A DNA stretch of 64,000 nucleotides from Corynebacterium tuberculostearicum. GTDB taxonomy: Bacteria; Actinomycetota; Actinomycetes; Mycobacteriales; Mycobacteriaceae. Position numbers and translations under genes: made by a program. The stretch is from the NCBI RefSeq assembly GCF_016127015.1, contig NZ_CP065972.1, positions 2,294,001 through 2,358,000 on the forward strand, given 5' to 3'. Every line of letters begins with the position of its first letter. Position 1 is the stretch's first letter. Positions 52,168-63,886 of this stretch are shown here, piece after piece. Below the pieces are notes generated by a model. The model made no database searches. It was not told where the DNA came from and saw only the letters and a program-made list of their open reading frames with translations.

Positions 52168-54420
52168 TTAATTTTCGACGACGATGACAATGGCCTTCGG
52201 CGGGGTCGTTGGTTCCTCGGGCTCCTCAGGTCGCCCGGGTTCCTCCGGCTCTGCGGGCTCTGCTGGCTCTGCCGGTTTCTCCGGTTCTTCCGGCTCGGAC
52301 GGTACCAGCGGCACCTCCGGTCCATCCGGTGCGCTGCGGGACGTCGTAGGCAGTGCCGGTTCGAGCTCTACGGTGATCTCTGGTTCGGGGGTGGGGTCGA
52401 TTTCTGAGCCAGGGATCGTCGTCGTAGGAGCAGTAGTCTCCGGTTCTGACGTTGGCTCGAGCTCGGAACCTGGGATCGTGGTTTCCGGTGCCGGCTCAGG
52501 CTCGGACTCCGAGGTCAGCAACGGAGACGTCGTCGTAGGTGCGGTCGACTCCGAGGGCTTTGGTTCCGAGGACGCAGGCTCTGAAGATTCGGGCTCGGGC
52601 TGTGCTGAAGTGGACGTAGAGGACGCAGAGGTAGGCGTAGACGGGTCTGCAGCCTGGGTCGGCTCAGACGTTGGTTCGCTCGTGGCAGAACTGGTGGTAG
52701 AGCTGGAAGGTTCTGCGGTCTGCTTTTCCGTCGAGGCTGCGGTGGTGGTGTCAGTCGTCGTTTCCTCGGAAGTTGTCTTTTGCGAGGTAGACGTGCTTGA
52801 GGTCGGCAGATCGGACGGCTCGGCAGGCGAGGATGCCGCAGAGGACGGCTCCGCAGATGTCGTGCTCTTCGTGGACTCCGTGGTCTGGGAAGGCTCTGCA
52901 GACTGGGAGGACGAGGAGGTTGCGGTCGGCTTCTTGGCCGCCGCTACCTGGGGTGCGGGTTCCGAGCTGGAGGATGGCGTCGAGGCAGGCGTGGTCTGAG
53001 ACGGTGCCGGGGCCGGGGCTGGGGCCGAGGCGACGTCATTGGCTGCGGCCATGGCGGCAGCAGCCGCGGCGGAGGCGGCGCGGGAAATTGCCTGGGAATC
53101 CTCGCCGTGGTGGCCGCCGCGGGGTTCGCTGTGGTGGCCACGTCGGTTGTCGGAGGCAGGGGCGTGAGTCTGGGCATGGTCAGCGTGAGGAGAGTGCGTC
53201 GCGCTGGGCTTTTTCGTGGTTTGCGAAGGATAGGTGTGGTGGTGCGGTGTTGGAGAGGAGGGGGCGTCGGCAAGCGGGGGCTGAGCCGAGGTACCGCCGG
53301 TGGGGGCGGCATCGTGGATGCGTGGCGTGGCGGGGTGCTCGGGGCCATTGCCGTCGAAGTGGGAAGAATCGAGGGAGGAATAGTTGCCTTCCGGAGCAGG
53401 AGCGGTGGAAGGTGCGTTGGTGTCCGAAAGGGCTTCGTCGTCGCTCAGCAGGTTGGTGGCCACGGTGGCACCGCCACCAACGAGCACGGCGACGCCGGCT
53501 GCGGCCAGCAGGTTCGAGGTCACAGCACCGGAAGCACCAGCAGCACCGGCAGCAGAGGTGACGCTGAAACCGCTGGTTGCGGAAGCGCCGGCGGTAGTGG
53601 CGCCGGCAGTAGTGCCGCCGGGAACAGCGGGTGCGGCCTGTGCGCGGGCCGCGGTGGCCGCGGACATGATGGCGGCGCCACCGGCGACAACGCCCAAGAC
53701 TAGGCCGGCGTGGTGCTTATTGGCGGCGTTGTGCGCGTAGATGGTCAGCGCGGGGCGGTCATCGGCGTTGTAGTGGAAGTAGCCGTGGGCAATGGCCAGG
53801 CGGCCAGATTTGGTGCAGTCGAGCACGGCGGGGGCAATCTCGCGGGCGGCGTCTCGCGGGAGGGAGCCTAAGAAGGTGCTATTGACATAGACATCAACGG
53901 TATTTCGACGCAGGAAACCGCGGGTGTGCAAAGAGACGAGGTAGTGCTCGTCGGTGTGCGGAAAGCCGGTGACGTCCTTGGAAAATTCCGTTAATGTGGC
54001 GGTGGTCTCGCCGGGCAGCATGGTCCAGCGCTGCGCCGGCGGGTTATTGGCGGGGATGCAGAGGTGCGGTGCCGGCAGGAGCAGGTGGAGCGTGGGCCAT
54101 TCTTCGCCGGAGGCATCTGTCATGCTCACGTGGGCGGTGGCGCGTGGGCGTAGGCCGGCGCTGAGAATCCAGTCAAAGAGGGCGTAGGCCTGGGAGTCGG
54201 CGGCGCTGAGGTGGCCCACAAGCGAGTCATCGATCCGAACCGCGAAGCCTTCCTGGGCGCTGCGGGGACCGAGCTCCGCGGAGAAGTAACCGCCTTCCGC
54301 GGCGGTGGACTCGAGCAATTCGCTGAAAACTTCTGGCGAAACATCCCCGACGGGTAGATTATGGATCACGCCAAAACCGTGGTCGGGGACCACGTAGGTG
54401 GCGGAATCCAGCGAAGTCAT
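52168..54420 (-). CDS. Unrecognised membrane protein with long Ser/Thr/Pro/Glu stalk, paralogue of the next gene
   Basis: A 750-residue protein. Residues 1-235 form a soluble domain with LHLLLPAPHLCIPANNPPA near 111-129, which recurs in the adjacent gene. Two hydrophobic Ala/Gly-rich segments (about 236-262 and 299-325) could span the membrane. From about 330 to the end it is low complexity: His/Pro stretches, then Ser/Thr/Pro/Glu repeats resembling a surface stalk, with PGSE(L/I)(E/D)PT repeats near the C-terminus, which ends hydrophobic (AIVIVVEN). The ATG at 54420 has GAAAGG 5 bases upstream. I know no family for it. Confidence 0.65.
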   Translation of the reverse strand: MTSLDSATYVVPDHGFGVIHNLPVGDVSPEVFSELLESTAAEGGYFSAELGPRSAQEGFAVRIDDSLVGHLSAADSQAYALFDWILSAGLRPRATAHVSMTDASGEEWPTLHLLLPAPHLCIPANNPPAQRWTMLPGETTATLTEFSKDVTGFPHTDEHYLVSLHTRGFLRRNTVDVYVNSTFLGSLPRDAAREIAPAVLDCTKSGRLAIAHGYFHYNADDRPALTIYAHNAANKHHAGLVLGVVAGGAAIMSAATAARAQAAPAVPGGTTAGATTAGASATSGFSVTSAAGAAGASGAVTSNLLAAAGVAVLVGGGATVATNLLSDDEALSDTNAPSTAPAPEGNYSSLDSSHFDGNGPEHPATPRIHDAAPTGGTSAQPPLADAPSSPTPHHHTYPSQTTKKPSATHSPHADHAQTHAPASDNRRGHHSEPRGGHHGEDSQAISRAASAAAAAAMAAANDVASAPAPAPAPSQTTPASTPSSSSEPAPQVAAAKKPTATSSSSQSAEPSQTTESTKSTTSAEPSSAASSPAEPSDLPTSSTSTSQKTTSEETTTDTTTAASTEKQTAEPSSSTTSSATSEPTSEPTQAADPSTPTSASSTSTSAQPEPESSEPASSEPKPSESTAPTTTSPLLTSESEPEPAPETTIPGSELEPTSEPETTAPTTTIPGSEIDPTPEPEITVELEPALPTTSRSAPDGPEVPLVPSEPEEPEKPAEPAEPAEPEEPGRPEEPEEPTTPPKAIVIVVEN

Positions 54421-54530
54421 TGGGGCCTTTCTATACAGGACAATAGTAACACTGTATTTTAGGCACTGATTTGGGCCATTTCCAATTTCCCCTGCCGGTG
54501 AATAAGGGGCGTTGTCCTGAGCAAAAGTTT

Positions 54531-55307
54531 CTACAGAATAAAAATAAGTACGGCGATAAGCGCTGCAATTACCAGTAGGGCAATGAGGGCAGGCCACCAC
54601 TGGCGGTGTGGTGCGGAGTCATCGATGCTTATGGCGCGGAAGCTCGTGGTTTCGAAGGTTTCGGTGGCGGCGGGGGAGGTAGGGGTGGCGTCGGCAAGCG
54701 AGGCTTCCTTTGAATTCGGCAGCGGCGCACCCGCATAGATACTGAGTACCCGGCCGGTGCTGCGCGGCGCATGGTAGGCGTGGGCTAGGGTTATGCCCTG
54801 CTTGGCGACGTCCACCCCTTCCAACCGCCCCAGCCACCGCGGGCCCAGGTAGGCATCGGTGCCGGAACCGGTGGTGCTGGGGGAGAGCGTCACCAACACG
54901 TGCATGCGGGCCTGGGCGGGAATATCCAGATCTGCGGGGAGATCGGTGATATTGATGGGCGGGGCATAGCCCAGCATTGTCCACGGGCCCGCTGGCGGAT
55001 TATTCGCCGGCAGGCAAAGGCCCGGCCGAGGCAGCAGCAGTGACAGTGAGCCATCGGGCTGCGGCGCGGCGGTGGCTGCAGGGGTGAGCCCGGCGCGAAA
55101 TAGTAGATCTATTTCGGGATACTCGGCGCGGTCGGCACTGGTGATGTGCCCGATGGGGGAGTCGGTGCGCACCTCCAAGCCACCGTCCTGACGGGGCGCC
55201 AGGGTGACGGTGAACTCTTGGTTTTCCTTCGTCTGCGCACCATAGATGGGCAGGGCCTGCACGGCGCCCAAGCCGCGGTGCGGAATGAGGTAGGTAGAAG
55301 AAGGCAT
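54531..55307 (-). CDS. Unrecognised single-pass membrane protein, paralogue of the stalk protein
   Basis: A 258-residue protein whose N-terminal 200 residues align by eye with those of the neighbouring stalk protein: TYLIPHRGLGAV, an IGHITSAD segment, DLLFRAGLTPAATA, then LLLPRPGLCLPANNPPAGPWTML near 90-112. A C-terminal hydrophobic helix (about 236-258) ends the protein, so the domain would face the cytoplasm. The ATG at 55307 has AAGG 6 bases upstream. It lies 110 bases before the paralogue on the same strand, indicating duplication and probably co-expression. Confidence 0.65.
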   Translation of the reverse strand: MPSSTYLIPHRGLGAVQALPIYGAQTKENQEFTVTLAPRQDGGLEVRTDSPIGHITSADRAEYPEIDLLFRAGLTPAATAAPQPDGSLSLLLPRPGLCLPANNPPAGPWTMLGYAPPINITDLPADLDIPAQARMHVLVTLSPSTTGSGTDAYLGPRWLGRLEGVDVAKQGITLAHAYHAPRSTGRVLSIYAGAPLPNSKEASLADATPTSPAATETFETTSFRAISIDDSAPHRQWWPALIALLVIAALIAVLIFIL

Positions 55308-55364
55308 ACCCACCCTTCTACCACGCCGAGGCGCGGCACTGGTGTGTAGCACCGGCGACTGGGC

Positions 55365-57272
<1,908 letters not shown>

Positions 57273-57326
57273 TTAGGCCGAAATCCCGCCGCGGCAGATA
57301 AGGAGTAGGTCAATCCGCTGTGTCAT
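57273..57326 (-). CDS. leuA leader peptide, putative attenuator
   Basis: An ATG at 57326 opens a 17-codon frame reading MTQRIDLLLICRGGISA and ending TAA. The three consecutive leucines followed by isoleucine fit a regulatory leader. TAGTGT lies 7 bases before the ATG, so the leader would be translated from the mRNA 5' end. Downstream, CTGGCCAGC and GCTGGCC can pair, which could form part of an attenuator. Function is inferred from content and position. Confidence 0.6.
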   Translation of the reverse strand: MTQRIDLLLICRGGISA

Positions 57327-57410
57327 ATCGGTCACACTACAGGCTCTCTCACTATGTGGCAAGAAATTTCATTCAATGAGACGCGGTGGCGGTGCGGTAC
57401 TATGCTTTTC

Positions 57411-58529
57411 GTGTCTACAACCCGCCATGCCGTACCTAACTCGCCATCCTTACTGCGCTCCTTGTGGGCGCCTGCCGCGCTCGTTGCGCTCATTGGAGCC
57501 GCGGTGCGCGTAGGCATGCTCGCGACGGTGGCCGCCGTGCAGGACGATAAGCTCTGGGGACTGCTTAATAAGTGGGACGCCAAGCACTACGTAGAAATTG
57601 CCCGCGGCGGGTACTTCGGTGCGGATATCTCTACGGATGGGCCGGTCCACGAGACGACCATGGCCTTCTTTCCGGGCTTTCCTTTCCTCGTGCGTGCGAT
57701 AAGCGGCATCCTAGGAACCGGCGAGGCCGGCACCGCTATTGCGCTTAACGTGCTCTTTAGCATCGCGCTGGCCGCCGGGGTGACGGCCTTGGCGGCGCAG
57801 ATGGGCATGGGCAAGTGGGCCCAAGTGCTCAGCGCTGTAGTGGTAACCAGCGCACCGATGTCCATCGTGTTTTCCATGCCGTATACCGAGGCGCTCTTTG
57901 GGGCGCTGGCCATCTGGGCGGTAGTGGCGCTGGTGGGCGAGCGCTGGTGGGCCGCCGCGGCGTATATCTTTGTGGCCGGGCTCGTGCGCCTTACCGCGGT
58001 GGACCTCGTTGCGGTCTTTGGACTTATGGTGCTGCTGCGGGCCCGAAAGAACTGGCGAGCCTGGGCCGCGGTGGCGTTTTCCATCGTGCCGCTGGTGGGC
58101 TATTTGTGGTGGTCGAGCAGCCACTTAAAAGAGGTTGGCGGTTACTTTGGCATTCAGAAGGAACATTGGAATTCCGGCTTTGATGGCGGCAAAGCTACGG
58201 TTATCTGGCTATGGGAGACGCTCACTGGAGCCACCAATGGCGGCTACTTGCTCAGCGCCGGCGTAATGATCGCTGCTCCGGTATGCCTGGTGCTAGCGTG
58301 GCGCCGCCTGCCGCTGGCGGCCTGGTTATTTTCCGCCGTCCTCATGGCCAATGTGCTGCTTTCTGATGGCATCATGCACTCGCGGCCCCGGCTGCTCCTG
58401 CCGGCAGTGATCGTGTTGTTGCCGTGGGTGAAAAAGGGGGCTTCGGCAAGCGTGGCAGTTATTGCCTGGGCCCTGTTCGGCGCGTGGTTTTCGGCCTATA
58501 TGCTCGGCGTTTTTGAGTGGGCCATCTAG
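57411..58529 (+). CDS. PIG-V/GT-C-type polyprenol-phosphate mannosyltransferase
   Basis: A 372-residue integral membrane protein with about ten segments. It carries the GT-C signature WDAKHYVEIARGGY near residue 55, typical of PIG-V-like mannosyltransferases, and AFFPGFPFLVRAI soon after. Such enzymes use polyprenyl-phosphate-mannose outside the membrane for lipomannan or protein mannosylation. TACTAT at 57398-57403 lies 7 bases before a GTG at 57411, supporting that start over the ATG at 57402. It is divergent from leuA and overlaps the next, convergent gene by 4 bases. Confidence 0.75.
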   Translation: MSTTRHAVPNSPSLLRSLWAPAALVALIGAAVRVGMLATVAAVQDDKLWGLLNKWDAKHYVEIARGGYFGADISTDGPVHETTMAFFPGFPFLVRAISGILGTGEAGTAIALNVLFSIALAAGVTALAAQMGMGKWAQVLSAVVVTSAPMSIVFSMPYTEALFGALAIWAVVALVGERWWAAAAYIFVAGLVRLTAVDLVAVFGLMVLLRARKNWRAWAAVAFSIVPLVGYLWWSSSHLKEVGGYFGIQKEHWNSGFDGGKATVIWLWETLTGATNGGYLLSAGVMIAAPVCLVLAWRRLPLAAWLFSAVLMANVLLSDGIMHSRPRLLLPAVIVLLPWVKKGASASVAVIAWALFGAWFSAYMLGVFEWAI

Positions 58530-59404
58530 CCGCGCTGGCTCACCGGGCTGCGGGAGAGCACGATGGTGGATAGCACCATGACGGTCAGGGCGATGAGCAT
58601 AATTGCCCAACCGACGGCCGTATCGATGAGGAATTTCTCTCCCAGAACCATGTAACCCAAACCAAAGGCCACGATGGGCTCAAAGATGGTCATGGCCGGC
58701 AGGGAATGGGCCAGGGGGCCGGCGTTAAAGGAATATTGCTGTACCACCGTGCCGGTGAGCGCGAGGCCGATGAGGCCGTAAAACTGCCAGCTCGCCAATA
58801 GGGTGGTGAGGCCTTCGTGGGTGAAAATATCCACCACGGCCTTCGACAGCAGGGCCACGAAGCCATAGATAACGCCGCAGGCCGTGCCCAATGCCAAGGG
58901 GCGCTGATCCGGTAGCTTTGTGGCTGCCGCGCCGAGGATTGCGAGGGTGGCCAATCCCACGAGGAGCGCCGGCCACCAATCGCTCCACTCTGGGCGGGGA
59001 TTGCCGGCAACCGGCCGACCGTAGATGACCATGATGCCCACCGCGATGGTCAGCGCAATGGACCAGAAAACTTCGTGGAAGGGCATCTTGCGGCCGGAGT
59101 ACCACGCCGATAGCGGCAGGGTAAACATTAAGGACAGCACCAAGATGGGCTGGACGACCAGCAAGGTGCCGAAGCCGAGCGCGATAACCTGCAGGCCATA
59201 GGCGCCAATCGCGGCCGCGGTGCCCACCCACCACAAGGGATTAGACATGGCGGCGCGCATGACCGAATCATCGGCGTCGAGAGCAATGCGGTGGCGGATG
59301 ACCGTGCCCCAAGCAACCGTCAGCGCGGATGCGAGCGCGAAAAAGATGGCGAGAAGGTTGCTTAACACCCGCTCAACGGTAGTAAAGATTCCTGTTATAT
59401 GCAT
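58526..59404 (-). CDS. DMT-superfamily (EamA-like) membrane transporter
   Basis: A 292-residue protein with ten hydrophobic segments arranged as two repeats, the second ending PAMTIFEPIVAFGLGYMVLGE near 238, a hallmark of DMT permeases. The substrate is unknown. The same type of gene lies next to lysC in C. glutamicum. GGAGA precedes the ATG at 59404 closely. Confidence 0.78.
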   Translation of the reverse strand: MHITGIFTTVERVLSNLLAIFFALASALTVAWGTVIRHRIALDADDSVMRAAMSNPLWWVGTAAAIGAYGLQVIALGFGTLLVVQPILVLSLMFTLPLSAWYSGRKMPFHEVFWSIALTIAVGIMVIYGRPVAGNPRPEWSDWWPALLVGLATLAILGAAATKLPDQRPLALGTACGVIYGFVALLSKAVVDIFTHEGLTTLLASWQFYGLIGLALTGTVVQQYSFNAGPLAHSLPAMTIFEPIVAFGLGYMVLGEKFLIDTAVGWAIMLIALTVMVLSTIVLSRSPVSQRG

Positions 59405-59597
59405 ATTCTCCGCTGCAGGGCGCGCGTTTTCACTATGGGGGTTGGCTGGCGCATGGCGCGCTTTACACTCGGGGCGTGTGAATAAAAAGCAAGCATTGTC
59501 TAGGAATTATGATGAGGACTAGACCCCTGCGGGGTAGCATGGGTCTTTGACTAATGACTGACAGGTATTTCTGGCGGTGTGCGGACGCGCACCCCAG

Positions 59598-59627
59598 GGA
59601 TGCCTTAAAAGACGAAAGGCGGCATCC
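59598..59627 (+). promoter_or_regulatory. Hairpin presenting the lysC ribosome-binding site
   Basis: GGATGCC (59598-59604) pairs perfectly with GGCATCC (59621-59627). The GAAAGG Shine-Dalgarno sequence lies in the loop, 13 bases before the GTG start at 59633 in linear distance but closer if the stem forms. It may control lysC translation; seen directly, role inferred. Confidence 0.45.
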
Positions 59628-59632
59628 TTACC

Positions 59633-60898
59633 GTGGCCCTGATCGTGCAAAAATATGGCGGCTCATCCCTCGAATCCGCAGACCGCATTCGCGCCGTTGC
59701 GGAGCGCATCGTGGCCACCAAGAAGCAGGGCAACGACGTCGTCGTGGTGTGCTCCGCCATGGGCGATACCACCGATGAGCTGCTCGACCTTGCCGCCCAG
59801 GTCAACCCCGTGCCACCACGGCGCGAAATGGATATGCTCCTGACCGCGGGCGAGCGCATCTCCAATGCGTTGGTGGCTATGGCCGTGGAATCCTTGGGTG
59901 CCCATGCCCAGTCCTTTACCGGCTCCCAGGCCGGCGTGCTCACCACCGAGCGCCACGGCAATGCCCGCATCGTGGACGTTACTCCAGGCCGCCTGACCGA
60001 AGCACTGGATGAAGGCAAGATCTGCATCGTCGCCGGATTCCAGGGAGTTAATAAGGAATCGCGCGATGTCACCACGCTGGGCCGCGGCGGTTCCGATACC
60101 ACCGCGGTGGCGCTAGCAGCCGCGCTGAATGCGGACGTGTGCGAGATTTATTCCGATGTCGATGGCGTGTATACCGCAGACCCGCGCATAGTCCCAGACG
60201 CGCAGAAGCTAGAGAAGCTCTCCTTCGAGGAGATGCTGGAGATGGCCGCGGTAGGTTCCAAGATTTTGGTTCTGCGCAGCGTGGAATATGCCCGCGCGTT
60301 CAATGTACCCTTGCGAGTTCGCTCGTCTTATTCAAATGACCCCGGCACTCTAGTGACCGGATCGATGGAGGATATTCCTGTGGAAGAAGCAGTGCTAACT
60401 GGTGTAGCAACCGATAAGTCCGAGGCAAAGGTCACCGTCCTTGGAATCCCGGACCGCCCCGGGGAGGCAGCGAAGGTTTTCCGTGTCATTGCCGATGCAG
60501 AGATCAATATTGACATGGTCTTGCAAAATGTCTCCTCCCTGGAGGATGGCACCACCGATATCACCTTCACCTGCCCGCGTGCCGACGGCCCACGCGCCAT
60601 GGAGCTGTTGACCAAGCTGAAGTCCGAGGGCGGCTGGGCCAATGTGCTTTACGACGACCAGGTGGGCAAGGTCTCCCTCGTCGGCGCCGGCATGAAGTCC
60701 CACCCGGGCGTGACCGCCGAGTTTACCGAGGCCCTGCGCGATGTCGATGTCAATATGGAGCTTATCTCCACCTCCGAAATCCGCATCTCCGTGCTCACCC
60801 GCGAGGCCGACCTGGATAAGGCAGCTCGTGCGCTGCACGATAAGTTCCAGCTTGGCGGTGAAGAAGAAGCCACGGTTTATGCTGGAACCGGACGTTAA
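59633..60898 (+). CDS. lysC: Aspartate kinase LysC (alpha subunit)
   Basis: A 421-residue aspartokinase: KYGGSSLES at 7-15 binds [17 protein letters not shown] near 150 binds aspartate, and two ACT domains occupy about 265-421. It phosphorylates aspartate, the first step to lysine, threonine and methionine. Ser301 and Thr311 ([13 protein letters not shown]), positions where changes relieve lysine/threonine inhibition in C. glutamicum, are wild type. The GTG start matches C. glutamicum. asd follows after 34 bases in the same operon. Confidence 0.95.
   Translation: MALIVQKYGGSSLESADRIRAVAERIVATKKQGNDVVVVCSAMGDTTDELLDLAAQVNPVPPRREMDMLLTAGERISNALVAMAVESLGAHAQSFTGSQAGVLTTERHGNARIVDVTPGRLTEALDEGKICIVAGFQGVNKESRDVTTLGRGGSDTTAVALAAALNADVCEIYSDVDGVYTADPRIVPDAQKLEKLSFEEMLEMAAVGSKILVLRSVEYARAFNVPLRVRSSYSNDPGTLVTGSMEDIPVEEAVLTGVATDKSEAKVTVLGIPDRPGEAAKVFRVIADAEINIDMVLQNVSSLEDGTTDITFTCPRADGPRAMELLTKLKSEGGWANVLYDDQVGKVSLVGAGMKSHPGVTAEFTEALRDVDVNMELISTSEIRISVLTREADLDKAARALHDKFQLGGEEEATVYAGTGR
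60380..60898 (+). CDS. lysC: Aspartate kinase beta subunit from an internal start
   Basis: An in-frame GTG at codon 250 of lysC is preceded by GGAGG 9 bases upstream (inside the ATGGAGGATATTCCT stretch). It would give a 172-residue product containing the two ACT domains. In C. glutamicum lysC encodes such a nested beta subunit that forms an alpha2beta2 enzyme; the same site and length are present here. Confidence 0.75.
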   Translation: MEEAVLTGVATDKSEAKVTVLGIPDRPGEAAKVFRVIADAEINIDMVLQNVSSLEDGTTDITFTCPRADGPRAMELLTKLKSEGGWANVLYDDQVGKVSLVGAGMKSHPGVTAEFTEALRDVDVNMELISTSEIRISVLTREADLDKAARALHDKFQLGGEEEATVYAGTGR

Positions 60899-60929
60899 AT
60901 ACTCAAAATCAACTACAGAGGATTTTTAA

Positions 60930-61964
<1,035 letters not shown>

Positions 61965-61995
61965 GCAAGCGCCGCTTCGCCGCCAGACGTACTAG

Positions 61996-62049
61996 AAAGC
62001 TCGGCGCCCTCCTCTCCCCATAGCAAGGGAAGGAGGGCGCCGAGCTTTT
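61996..62049 (+). terminator. Rho-independent terminator of lysC-asd
   Basis: AAAGCTCGGCGCCCTCC pairs perfectly with GGAGGGCGCCGAGCTTT, ending in TTTT. It lies between convergent asd and the YkvI gene and may serve both. Confidence 0.9.
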
Positions 62050-62074
62050 GGCTTATCAGCAGTGGGCGAGGGAG

Positions 62075-63457
62075 CTAGTCCTCAGAAACCGGCTTGGCGC
62101 TGCCAGTGCCCTTCTTGCCAAAGTCGAGGTCGCTAGTGGACGACGGAACCTCCGGCTTGGTGTGCTGCACGTAGGTCACGGACGGCTCCGGATCTTCGCG
62201 GTCATACTCAATAGCATCATCATTTTCGAGCTCCTCGTGGATCTCTTCTGCGATATTGGTGACAAACTCGGTGGTTTCCATATTGGATGCTGCAGCCAGC
62301 TTGCGCAGCTCGCGCTCGTTCTTCTTGGTAAATCGCTTGCGCGGGTCCAGGCGGCGGGACACCAGCTCGTGTGCGCGCATGCGGCGGTCGGACTCATCTG
62401 AGAGCTTGCTGCCGTTCTTGATGCGGTTGAAGACCATCACCACGATCATCAGCAGTCCGAGGTAGCCCAGGATCGGGTAGACGTTGCTGACCAAGGCCTG
62501 GAAGCCCACGAAAGACAAGATGAAGCCGATGATGCAGGCGCCGGCATAAACCGGGTAGAAGCGCTTGGGGTTATTGCGGGTCAAGCGCTTGCCCAGCGCG
62601 TAGAACATGCCGATGGCGGTATTAAAGACCATGCCGTAAATGACAAAGGTCATCAGCACGCCAAGTACCGGGTGGATGCCGGAAATCAGGCTCAGGACCG
62701 GCAGATCCTGGCCGTTGACGTCCTTAGCCTCGAAGAACAGGGCGAAGACCAAAAGTGCCAACAGGATTAGGTAGAGCAGGCCGCCAATGAGGCCACCGAT
62801 GCCGACTGCACGGTTATCTAGGAAGTTACCGCCAATAACGATGGACATGGATACTGCCGTCATCACGTTCAGACCGGTGTAGTTCAGTGCGGCTAGCCAC
62901 CAGTTAGGCAGCGAGGTATCAACATTGTTGACAGCCCAGTCATTCATGGCAGAGAAATCAACGTCTGCATTCAAGATGGTATAGCCGGTGGCAATCACCA
63001 CGAAAATGATGATGAATGGGGTGATGGTGCCGATGACTGCGGTTACGCGGTCGACATCCATCAGGCCGACGATCAGCACCAAAATCAGCATGGCGGTGGC
63101 GCCCACCCACACGGGGATGGACGGGAACTGCTGATTGATATTCGAACCGCCACCGGCAAACATGACGAATCCGATGGCGAACAAGGTCACCAGGGTAGAC
63201 CAGTCCAAGATCTTGGCGGTAAATGGCGATGCGACCTTGTCGTAGACAGCGGTGTGCTCCTCGGCTTGGAAGTACGAGCCGAGCTGCAGGATAGAGATGC
63301 CGGTGATCATCATCAAACCAGCGGCTAGGGCGATGCCCCACAGGCCCCAGTTACCAAAGGCCACGAAGTACTGCATGGCCTCCTGGCCGGAGGCGAAGCC
63401 TGCGCCCACGACGACGCCGATAAACGCCATGGAAATTCCGATTGCGCGTTTTAACAT
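62075..63457 (-). CDS. YkvI-family membrane transporter (APC/LeuT-fold)
   Basis: A 460-residue protein with about ten membrane segments in the first 350 residues, beginning ISMAFIGVVVGAGFASGQEAMQYF, the typical broken first helix of LeuT-fold transporters and the YkvI signature. The last 110 residues are a hydrophilic, Glu-rich cytoplasmic tail. The substrate is unknown. In the leader, CCGGGCCC and GGGCCCGG can form an 8-base hairpin. The gene is convergent with asd across the terminator. Confidence 0.78.
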   Translation of the reverse strand: MLKRAIGISMAFIGVVVGAGFASGQEAMQYFVAFGNWGLWGIALAAGLMMITGISILQLGSYFQAEEHTAVYDKVASPFTAKILDWSTLVTLFAIGFVMFAGGGSNINQQFPSIPVWVGATAMLILVLIVGLMDVDRVTAVIGTITPFIIIFVVIATGYTILNADVDFSAMNDWAVNNVDTSLPNWWLAALNYTGLNVMTAVSMSIVIGGNFLDNRAVGIGGLIGGLLYLILLALLVFALFFEAKDVNGQDLPVLSLISGIHPVLGVLMTFVIYGMVFNTAIGMFYALGKRLTRNNPKRFYPVYAGACIIGFILSFVGFQALVSNVYPILGYLGLLMIVVMVFNRIKNGSKLSDESDRRMRAHELVSRRLDPRKRFTKKNERELRKLAAASNMETTEFVTNIAEEIHEELENDDAIEYDREDPEPSVTYVQHTKPEVPSSTSDLDFGKKGTGSAKPVSED

Positions 63458-63886
63458 GAAAGGGAGAAACTCTCTTACTCACACGCGCCGGGCCCGGCAT
63501 TGGTATCGCGCGGGCCCGGATCGACGGTCGATTTATCACGTGTGTACACATCTAATAAACCACACATCGGACAGATATTTCGGGCAAGAATCGCCGCAAC
63601 TGTGGTCTCGTTCACCCCGGCCGTAGCACGCAAAGTGCAGCTAAGTGCCAAATTTTGGGACCCGTGGGGCGAAAGGTAACCAGAGCGTAACAATTTGGGA
63701 GTGAAATTAACTTCGCAATCACAGGGGACTATTTGGGGGTGTTCCTATATAGGTTGTCAACTCCGCGGGTGGGCTTGTTGGGGGTGTGAAGGGTTTCTGC
63801 TTCACGTTGTGGATGTTGTTTTCGGGCATCTTGAGGAGCCGATTGGGCTTGCTGCTCAATCGGCTTGAGGTGCGGTTCTGTTGGTT
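63458..63886. other. Intergenic region with a palindrome and an IS110 flank
   Basis: About 430 bases. The left part is the promoter/leader zone of the YkvI gene and contains the perfect palindrome TGTGTACACA at 63541-63550, a possible operator. The right part (from about 63740) probably belongs to the 3' flank of an IS110-type element, with a CCGATTG/CAATCGG hairpin at about 63839-63864. No gene is visible. Confidence 0.5.

Noticed and set aside
59405..59632. Lysine riboswitch before lysC
   Set aside because: The region is too short and lacks the conserved lysine-box elements; only simple hairpins are seen.
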